Positions 55,488 through 62,082 of a stretch of 64,000 bases of DNA are shown in pieces (position 1 is the first letter of the stretch; each line of letters begins with the position of its first letter). The position numbers were made by a program, and so were the translations under genes. This stretch comes from Amycolatopsis camponoti (GTDB taxonomy: Bacteria > Actinomycetota > Actinomycetes > Mycobacteriales > Pseudonocardiaceae). The DNA lies in NCBI RefSeq assembly GCF_902497555.1, contig NZ_CABVGP010000002.1, positions 2,182,501 through 2,246,500 of the forward strand, read 5' to 3'. The notes under the pieces were generated by a model, which was given only the letters and a program-made list of their open reading frames with translations, was not told the origin of the DNA and did no database searches.

Positions 55488-55540
55488 GTTCTTATGGATG
55501 AACATAATCACTATAACAGACTCCGTTCATGGATGTGAAC
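55488..55540. promoter_or_regulatory. Two IclR-type operator copies
   Basis: GTTCTTATGGATGAAC (55488-55503) and GTTCATGGATGTGAAC (55525-55540) are 16-base inverted repeats with the same GTTC...GAAC ends and TGGAT centre. They are 37 bases apart, in the region between iclR (minus) and the symporter (plus). Further GAAC/GTTC half-sites sit around them. Confidence 0.75.
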
Positions 55541-55586
55541 ATCTCGTTCGAGACCGCATCACTGTGGACGCGGAAAGGAGCCTGCG

Positions 55587-57092
55587 GTGCACGCACTCGA
55601 CTGGGCGATGGTCTGCGCGTACTTCGCGCTGATGATCGTGATCGGCTGGTGGTCGCACAAACGGGTCAGCGACGTGAAGGACTTCTTCACGGCCGGCGGC
55701 AAGATGCCGTGGTGGCTGGCCGGCATCTCGCACCACATGTCCGGCTACAGCGCCGTGCTCTTCGTCGCGTACGCGGGCGTCGCGTACACCAGCGGCGTCA
55801 CCGTGTACTTCTGGGGCTTCGCCAGCATCGGCATCGGCGTGGGCATCGGCAGCTGGCTGTTCGCCGCGCGCTGGAACCGGCTGCGCTCGAAGCTCGGCGT
55901 CGCGTCGCCGCTGGAGTACCTGGCCAAGCGGTACAACGTGCCGACGCAGCAGGCGCTCGCCTGGAGCGGCAGCCTGCTGAAGATCTTCGACATCGCGGCC
56001 AAGTGGTTCGCCGTCGCGACGCTGCTGCACGTCTTCGCCGGCCTCGACTACAACCTCGGCATCCTCATCACCGGCGCGGTCACCCTCGTCTACTGCACCA
56101 TCGGCGGGCTGTGGGCCGACGCGCTCACCGACTTCGGCCAGTTCGTCATCCAGGGCATCGCCGCGATCGTGATGATCGTCGTGGTGCTGGGCAAGCTGGG
56201 CGGGATCTCCGCGCTCTGGACGATGTGGGACAAGCTGCCGGAGAACCACCTCGACCCGGTGACGTCCAAGTACACCACCATCTTCTTGCTCGTTTACGTG
56301 CTCGTGAAGACGCTGGAGTACAACGGAGGCATGTGGAACCTGGCGCAGCGCTACATGGCGGCGCCGAACACCCACGAAGCCCGGCGCGGCGCGCGGCTTT
56401 CGTCCGCGCTGTACCTCGTGTGGCCGCTGGTGCTGATGTTCCCGATGTTCGCGGCGCCGCTGCTCATCCCCGGCATCAAGGACCCGACGCAGTCCTACGC
56501 GATCATGACCACGACGTTCCTGCCGCCGGGCCTGGTCGGCCTGGTGCTGGCCGGGATCTTCTCGCACACCATGGCGATGGTCTCCTCCGACGCCAACGCG
56601 ATCTCCGCGGTGATCACCCGCGACATGATCCCGGCGATGGTCCGCCGCACCCGGCAGTGGACCGACGTCCAGGGCCTGAAGGCGGCCCGGATCACCACGG
56701 TGGTCTTCGTCGCGCTGACGATGCTCGTGGCCACGCAGGCGCAGAACCTCGGCGGCGTGCTGCAGATCGTCGTCAACTGGGTCGCCGCGCTGATGGGCCC
56801 GATCTCGATCCCGCTGCTGCTGGGCATGCTGCCGTGGTTCCGCAAGTGCGGCCCGCGCGCGGCGCTGGTCTCCTGGGCGGGCGGCCTGATCGCCTACGGG
56901 CTCTGCTACTACGTCTTCACCGCGAACCAGACGGTCCTCGTCGCCACGCCGATCCTGGTCTCGCTCGCCCTGTACGTCGGCCTCGGCCTGCTCGCGCCCG
57001 AGCGGAGCGCGGCGGCCGATGAAATCGTCGACACCGTGAACACCGACGACGACGTCGACCGCAAGAAGGAAGGCACGACCGTGCCCGCCTGA
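55587..57092 (+). CDS. Sodium:solute symporter (SSS family), probable uronate importer
   Basis: A 501-residue membrane protein with about 13 helices. SSS features include DFFTAGGKMPWWLAGISHHM, GYSAVLFVAYAG, IGGLWADALTDFGQ and the SHTMAMVSSDANAISAV sodium-site helix. The Lys/Asp-rich tail is cytoplasmic. GAAAGGAG precedes the GTG at 55587. It heads the operon with kdgD and the glucarate dehydratase gene and so probably imports glucuronate, galacturonate or an aldarate with Na+ (inference). Confidence 0.9.
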   Translation: MHALDWAMVCAYFALMIVIGWWSHKRVSDVKDFFTAGGKMPWWLAGISHHMSGYSAVLFVAYAGVAYTSGVTVYFWGFASIGIGVGIGSWLFAARWNRLRSKLGVASPLEYLAKRYNVPTQQALAWSGSLLKIFDIAAKWFAVATLLHVFAGLDYNLGILITGAVTLVYCTIGGLWADALTDFGQFVIQGIAAIVMIVVVLGKLGGISALWTMWDKLPENHLDPVTSKYTTIFLLVYVLVKTLEYNGGMWNLAQRYMAAPNTHEARRGARLSSALYLVWPLVLMFPMFAAPLLIPGIKDPTQSYAIMTTTFLPPGLVGLVLAGIFSHTMAMVSSDANAISAVITRDMIPAMVRRTRQWTDVQGLKAARITTVVFVALTMLVATQAQNLGGVLQIVVNWVAALMGPISIPLLLGMLPWFRKCGPRAALVSWAGGLIAYGLCYYVFTANQTVLVATPILVSLALYVGLGLLAPERSAAADEIVDTVNTDDDVDRKKEGTTVPA

Positions 57093-57144
57093 CGCCTGGC
57101 CACACCCGGCCGGAACCGAATGAAGGACGAGAGAGCAGAAACTG

Positions 57145-58080
57145 ATGGCACAGAACGAGATCGAGCTGGACGGCCTGCTGGCGTTCCCCCTCACCCCGTT
57201 CACCGAGAACCTCGAGGTCAACCTCGACGCGCTCGCGGAGAACGTGGAGAGCCACATCGCGGCGGGCGCCGGTGCGCTGTTCGTCGCGTGCGGCACCGGC
57301 GAGTTCAGCTCGCTCTCGCCCGCCGAGCACGCCTCGGTGCTCACCCGGTCGCGTGAGGTGGCCGCCGGCCGTGTCCCGGTCTGGGTGGGCGCCGGTGGCG
57401 GCGCGGCGTCGGCGCGGGCCGGCATCGCGGCGGCCCAGGCCGGGGGCGCCGACGGCGTCCTGCTGCTGCCGCCGTACCTCGTTTCCGGGCCGCAGGCGGG
57501 ACTGGTCGACTTCGTCCGCTACGCCGTCGGGGACTCGTCGGTGCCGGTGATCGTCTACCACCGCGGCACCGGCGTCTTCAGCGCGCCGGCCGCGGCTTCG
57601 CTGCTGGACATTCCCTCGATCGTGGGACTCAAGGACGGCTACGGCGACGTCGAGGTGATGACCCGGATCGTCACCACGATCCGGTCGCTGGACACCGAGC
57701 GGTCGCGGAACTTCCTGTTCTTCAACGGGTTGCCGACGGCGGAGGTCTCGGCCAAGGCGTACGCCTCGATCGGCGTCGCCCGCTACTCCTCGGCCGTGCA
57801 CTGCTTCGCGCCGGAGATCGCGCACCGCTTCCACCGCGCGCTCGGCGAGGGCGACACTCGCGTGATGGACGCGCTGCTGACCGGCTTCTACCTGCCGCTG
57901 GTGGCGCTGCGGGACGAGACGCCGGGCTTCGCCGTGTCGCTGGTGAAGGCCGCCGCGCGGTTGCGCGGCGACAAGGTCGGCCCGGTCCGGCCGCCGCTGG
58001 TCGAGCCGACGCCGGAGCAGATCCACCGGCTCGAGAAGGTCGTGGAGGACGGCTTCGTGACGCTGAAGGCGCTGGGCTGA
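57145..58080 (+). CDS. kdgD: 5-dehydro-4-deoxyglucarate dehydratase
   Basis: A 311-residue DapA-superfamily lyase. The Schiff-base Lys163 is in GLKDGYGD and the catalytic Tyr138 in VIVYHRGTG; the TPFTENLEVN and GTGEFSSLSP segments match KdgD. It dehydrates and decarboxylates 5-dehydro-4-deoxy-D-glucarate to 2,5-dioxopentanoate (2-oxoglutarate semialdehyde). The ribosome site is weak. The next gene starts in its stop codon (TGATG). All neighbours agree with this step of the oxidative uronate pathway. Confidence 0.93.
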   Translation: MAQNEIELDGLLAFPLTPFTENLEVNLDALAENVESHIAAGAGALFVACGTGEFSSLSPAEHASVLTRSREVAAGRVPVWVGAGGGAASARAGIAAAQAGGADGVLLLPPYLVSGPQAGLVDFVRYAVGDSSVPVIVYHRGTGVFSAPAAASLLDIPSIVGLKDGYGDVEVMTRIVTTIRSLDTERSRNFLFFNGLPTAEVSAKAYASIGVARYSSAVHCFAPEIAHRFHRALGEGDTRVMDALLTGFYLPLVALRDETPGFAVSLVKAAARLRGDKVGPVRPPLVEPTPEQIHRLEKVVEDGFVTLKALG

Positions 58081-59336
58081 TGAAGATCCTCGATGTGGTG
58101 CTGACGCCGGTCGCGTTCGCCGACCCGCCGCTGCTCAACGTCATGGGCGTGCACGAGCCGTTCGCGTTGCGCAGCGTCGTGCAGGTCAAGTGCGAAGACG
58201 GCGTCGTCGGGCTCGGCGAGTCCTACGGCGACGACGCGTTCCTCGGCGAGGTGCGCAAGGTGCTGCCGCAGTTGCGCGGCCACGACGTCTTCGACCTGCC
58301 CGGGCTGCAGCGGCTGGTCGCGCGGGCGCTGTCGGGCACGGTCCTGACCGACGCCCACGGGCTGATCGGCGGCTTCTCGATCCGCAAGACCATCGCGAGC
58401 GTGTACTCGCTGTTCGAGGTCGCGTGCCTGGACGCGCAGGGCCAGTACCTCGGCCGCCCGATCACCGACCTGCTCGGCGGCAAGGCCCGCGACGCCGTCG
58501 AGTTCTCCGCGTACCTGTTCTACAAGTACGGCAAGCACATCGACGGCCGCGAGGACTCCTGGGGCGAGATCACCACGCCCGAGACACTGGTCGGCTCCGC
58601 GAAGCGGATGATCGACCAGTACGGCTTCCGCTCGATCAAGCTCAAGGGCGGCGTCTTCGAGCCGGCCCAGGAGGTCGACGGGATCCGCGCGCTGGCCGAG
58701 GCGTTCCCCGGGCACCCGCTGCGGATCGACCCGAACGGCGCGTGGACCGTCGAAACGAGCATCAGGGTCGCCGCCGAACTGGACGGTGTCCTGGAGTACC
58801 TCGAAGACCCGACGCCGGGCATCGAGGGCATGGCCCAGGTGGCCGCCGAGGCGTCGATGCCGCTGGCCACCAACATGTGCGTGGTCAACTTCGGCGACAT
58901 CGAGCCGGGCTTCCGGGCGCGCGCGATCGGCGTCCTGCTGTCGGACCACCACTTCTGGGGCGGCCTGCGCGCGACGCAGTCGTTGTCGACGACGTGCGAG
59001 AGCTTCGGTGTCGGTCTGTCGATGCACTCCAACAGCCACCTCGGGATCAGCCTGGCCGCGATGGTCCAGGTCGCCGCGGCGACCCCGCACCTGACCTACG
59101 CCTGCGACACGCACTGGCCGTGGAAGGTCGAGGACGTCATCGAGCCGGGCGTGCTGGAGTTCCGCGACGGCGCCGTGCCGGTGCCGTCGACCCCGGGGCT
59201 GGGCGTCAAGCTCGACGAGGACGCGCTGGCCAAGCTGCACGAGAACTACGTCCGATGTGGACTGACGAAGCGGGACGACGTGACCTACATGCGCAAGTAC
59301 GTCGACGGGTTCGAGCCGAACACGGCGAGGTGGTGA
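58080..59336 (+). CDS. Glucarate dehydratase-like enolase-superfamily enzyme
   Basis: A 418-residue mandelate-racemase-type enolase. It has the base Lys187/Lys189 in IKLKGG, metal ligands Asp217 (DPNGAW), Glu242 and Asn265 (ATNM), and the Asp289/His316 pair in SDHHFW and MHSNSH, as in GlucD. It would convert glucarate (or a close aldarate) to 5-dehydro-4-deoxyglucarate, the substrate of KdgD encoded just upstream with a 1-base overlap. Galactarate specificity is not excluded. Confidence 0.9.
   Translation: MKILDVVLTPVAFADPPLLNVMGVHEPFALRSVVQVKCEDGVVGLGESYGDDAFLGEVRKVLPQLRGHDVFDLPGLQRLVARALSGTVLTDAHGLIGGFSIRKTIASVYSLFEVACLDAQGQYLGRPITDLLGGKARDAVEFSAYLFYKYGKHIDGREDSWGEITTPETLVGSAKRMIDQYGFRSIKLKGGVFEPAQEVDGIRALAEAFPGHPLRIDPNGAWTVETSIRVAAELDGVLEYLEDPTPGIEGMAQVAAEASMPLATNMCVVNFGDIEPGFRARAIGVLLSDHHFWGGLRATQSLSTTCESFGVGLSMHSNSHLGISLAAMVQVAAATPHLTYACDTHWPWKVEDVIEPGVLEFRDGAVPVPSTPGLGVKLDEDALAKLHENYVRCGLTKRDDVTYMRKYVDGFEPNTARW
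59250..59262. repeat. GTCCNNNGTGGAC word, copy in the glucarate dehydratase gene
   Basis: GTCCGATGTGGAC in a different frame, encoding Val-Arg-Cys-Gly; it brings the rare codons CGA, TGT and GGA. Confidence 0.7.
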
Positions 59337-59340
59337 CCCG

Positions 59341-60468
59341 GTGAAGGTGACGGGATACGCCTACCCCTGGGACGTCCTGGAGAGCGGGTTCGCCGCGCGG
59401 GTGCGCGATCTGGGTGTCGACGAGGTGGCCGTGGCGCTGTCGTACCACAGCGCCCGCGCCGCGACACCGTGGTCGGCTTCGCGGACGGCCGTGGTCGCGC
59501 GGCACGCGGCCTTCTACCGCCCGGTTTCCGAGGGGTGGGGCGCGCTGCGTCCGTCCACTCCGGACTGGGTGACGTCGGAGGACAGCGGTGGCGACGCGGT
59601 CCGGCTGCTCACCGAAGCCGGGATCCCGGCCGCCGCGTGGATCGTGCTGACCCACAACTCCCAGCTCGGTTACGAGCACCCGGACGTCGTCGTGCGCAAC
59701 TGCTTCGGGGAGAGCTATCCCTGGGCGCTGTGCCCGTCGCAGCCCGCGGTGCGGGAGTACGCCGCGACGCTGACCGCCGAAGCTGTCGCCGGGCTGGAGC
59801 TGTCGTCGGTGATCCTCGAAGCCTGCGGCCCGCTCGGCGCGGTGCACCAGCACCAGCACGAGAAGACCGACGGCGTCTGGGCGCCGGCGGTGGCCCGGCT
59901 GCTGTCGATCTGCTGCTGCGACGCCTGCGCGTCTTCGTGGGACCTCGACGCGGACACCGTCCGCGCGCAGCTCGTCGAGGAGGTTCGGCGGCTGGTCGCG
60001 ACCGGCGACCTGGGCGTCACGGCCGACGACCTGCCGCCCGACCTGACCCAGGCGTTGCTGCGGACCCGGCAGCGGGCCACCGACGAGCTGCGGGCCGCGG
60101 TGCTGGACCGCCTGCCCGCGGGGACGCGCGTCGTGCTGCACGGCGCGCTCGACCCGTGGGTCACCGGCGCGCTGCCCGGGCTGACGCCGTCCGCTGCGGA
60201 CGACGCCGACGCGGTCGTATTGTTCGGGTGGGCACCCGCCACCGGGGCCGACGCCGTCGCGGCGGCCCGGGAGGCGCTGCCCGAACGGGTGGCGATCGGC
60301 AGCTACATCACCGCGGTGGCCGCCGCGCCGGTGCCGGACATCGCCGCGTACGTGGGCGAGCTGGCCAAGGCGGGCGCCGCCGAGCTGCACCTGTACCACC
60401 TCGGACTGGCCGGTCCGGGTCGCTGGGGCGACCTCGGCACGGCCACCGCCGCCGCCCACGAGAACTGA
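59341..60468 (+). CDS. Unassigned protein of the uronate operon, possible TIM-barrel hydrolase-like
   Basis: A 375-residue cytoplasmic protein I cannot name. It starts at a GTG 4 bases after the glucarate dehydratase stop and is clearly co-transcribed. The layout (AYPWDVLESGFAARVRDLGV, SYHSARAATPW, AWIVLTHNS, NCFGESYPWALCPSQPAVRE) suggests an (alpha/beta)8 barrel. A cysteine group, Cys191-Cys192-Cys193 and Cys196, follows a conserved-looking LEACG segment, recalling metal cysteines of GH42-like barrels. It has no signal peptide. A role in processing imported uronate oligosaccharides is possible but speculative. Confidence 0.6.
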   Translation: MKVTGYAYPWDVLESGFAARVRDLGVDEVAVALSYHSARAATPWSASRTAVVARHAAFYRPVSEGWGALRPSTPDWVTSEDSGGDAVRLLTEAGIPAAAWIVLTHNSQLGYEHPDVVVRNCFGESYPWALCPSQPAVREYAATLTAEAVAGLELSSVILEACGPLGAVHQHQHEKTDGVWAPAVARLLSICCCDACASSWDLDADTVRAQLVEEVRRLVATGDLGVTADDLPPDLTQALLRTRQRATDELRAAVLDRLPAGTRVVLHGALDPWVTGALPGLTPSAADDADAVVLFGWAPATGADAVAAAREALPERVAIGSYITAVAAAPVPDIAAYVGELAKAGAAELHLYHLGLAGPGRWGDLGTATAAAHEN

Positions 60469-60473
60469 GATAT

Positions 60474-60490
60474 CCGGGGTCGGACCCCGG
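60474..60490. repeat. Repeat family B, single-hairpin copy
   Basis: CCGGGGT-CGG-ACCCCGG, a perfect 7-base stem between the unassigned gene and the aldehyde dehydrogenase. It matches the first hairpin of the copies at 15978 and 29692; the second hairpin is absent. Confidence 0.7.
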
Positions 60491-60523
60491 GACCCGGAAA
60501 TTGCCTGAGGAGCTGTTCCACCC

Positions 60524-61978
60524 ATGAGCCAGGCCACCGACGCCGCCACGCTCGAGAAGATCCTGGCGGGAGCCGCCGCGGCTGCCCGTCCCGCCGCCGC
60601 GGCCACCCCGGCCGAACGCGCCCGCTGGCTCGTCACAGCCGCCGACGCCCTCGACGCCGCCGCGGACGACCTCGTCCCGCTCGCGCACGCCGAGACCCAC
60701 CTGCCCGCCACCCCGCGGCTGGCCGGTGAGCTGAAGCGCACGACGTTCCAGCTCCGCCTGTTCGCCGAGGTCCTCACCGACGGCGAGTACCTCGGCGCCA
60801 CCGTCGACCACGCCGACGCCGACTGGCCGATGGGCCCGCGCCCGGACATCCGCCGCGTGAAGACCGCGATCGGGCCGGTGCTGGTGTTCGCGGCCAGCAA
60901 CTTCCCGTTCGCGTTCAGCGTCGCCGGCGGCGACACGGCGTCCGCGCTCGCCGCGGGCTGCCCGGTGATCCTCAAAGCCCACCCGGGCCACCCCGAGCTG
61001 TCCGCGCTGACCGGCCGGATCGTGCGCGAAGCCCTGATCGGCGCGGGCGCGCCCGACGGCATCTTCGACGTGATCTTCGGGCAGGAGGAAGGCGTCACCG
61101 CGCTGAAGGACCCGCGGATCGCGGCGTCGTCGTTCACCGGCTCCATCCCCGGTGGGCGGGCGCTGTTCGACATCGCGAACGCGCGGCCGCGGCCGATCCC
61201 GTTCTACGGCGAGCTCGGCAGCGTCAACCCGGTCGTCGTCACCGAGGCCGCGATCGCCGCGCGCGGCGAGGCCGTCGCGAAGGGCTACGCCGGGTCGTTC
61301 ACCCTCGGGGCCGGCCAGTTCTGCACCAAGCCGGGCCTGCTGTTCCTGCCCGAGGACCACAACCTGACCGACACGCTGCGCGCGGCGCTGGACGGCGCCG
61401 CGGCCCAGCCGATGCTCAACGACCGCATCGCCGCCGGGTACGCCGACAAGCTGGCGCAGCTGCGGGAGGTGCCGGGCGTCGAGGTGGTGTCTTCGTCGGC
61501 TTCTTCGTCGCCCGCGTTCACCCCGACGCTGCTGGCCACCACCGGCAAGCAGTTCCTCGAAGGCGGTGACGCGGTGCACGAGGAGTGCTTCGGCCCCGCG
61601 TCGCTGATCGTCACCTACGCCGACCAGGGCGAGCTGTTGCGCCTGCTCGACGTCATCGAACCGGGGCTCACCGCCACGATCCACGGCGAGGAGTCCGATG
61701 TGGACTGGATCCGGCCGGTGCTGCCGGCGCTGAGCCGCATCGCCGGCCGGCTGCTGTGGAACGACTGGCCCACCGGAGTCACGGTGAGCTGGGCCCAGCA
61801 GCACGGCGGCCCGTACCCGGCCACGACCGCCCCGACCACGACGTCCGTCGGCACCGCCGCGATCGAGCGTTTCCTGCGCCCGCTCGCGTGGCAGGGCTTC
61901 CCGGACGCACTGCTGCCCGAACCCCTGCAGGAGGCCAACCCCTGGCAGCTGCCCCGCCGCACCGACGGCTCCCGCTGA
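60524..61978 (+). CDS. 2-oxoglutarate semialdehyde (2,5-dioxovalerate) dehydrogenase
   Basis: A 484-residue aldehyde dehydrogenase of the type found in aldarate pathways. It has FAASNFPFAFSVAGGDTASA near 122-141, the catalytic Glu230 in FYGELGSVNPVVV and Cys267 in GAGQFCTKPG. It oxidises the KdgD product to 2-oxoglutarate with NAD(P)+. GAGGAG at 60506-60511 is a rather distant ribosome site for the ATG. It is followed at once by palindrome A copy 2. Confidence 0.92.
   Translation: MSQATDAATLEKILAGAAAAARPAAAATPAERARWLVTAADALDAAADDLVPLAHAETHLPATPRLAGELKRTTFQLRLFAEVLTDGEYLGATVDHADADWPMGPRPDIRRVKTAIGPVLVFAASNFPFAFSVAGGDTASALAAGCPVILKAHPGHPELSALTGRIVREALIGAGAPDGIFDVIFGQEEGVTALKDPRIAASSFTGSIPGGRALFDIANARPRPIPFYGELGSVNPVVVTEAAIAARGEAVAKGYAGSFTLGAGQFCTKPGLLFLPEDHNLTDTLRAALDGAAAQPMLNDRIAAGYADKLAQLREVPGVEVVSSSASSSPAFTPTLLATTGKQFLEGGDAVHEECFGPASLIVTYADQGELLRLLDVIEPGLTATIHGEESDVDWIRPVLPALSRIAGRLLWNDWPTGVTVSWAQQHGGPYPATTAPTTTSVGTAAIERFLRPLAWQGFPDALLPEPLQEANPWQLPRRTDGSR
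61693..61705. repeat. GTCCNNNGTGGAC word, copy in the aldehyde dehydrogenase gene
   Basis: GTCCGATGTGGAC, encoding Ser-Asp-Val-Asp with GAT. Confidence 0.7.
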
Positions 61979-61982
61979 CCCC

Positions 61983-62028
61983 GTCGTGAGTGAGAAACAG
62001 GGTTAGAACACTGTTTCTCACTCACGAC
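61983..62028. repeat. Intergenic palindrome family A, copy 2
   Basis: GTCGTGAGTGAGAAACAG (61983-62000) and its perfect complement (62011-62028) around the loop GGTTAGAACA. It differs from the copy at 6227-6274 by one loop base. It starts 4 bases after the aldehyde dehydrogenase stop, between two genes of the same direction. Confidence 0.9.
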
Positions 62029-62082
62029 CCCTACCGCCGCCGCACACCTGAGTCCCCGTTCCCCTTCCTGGGAGGCATTGCC

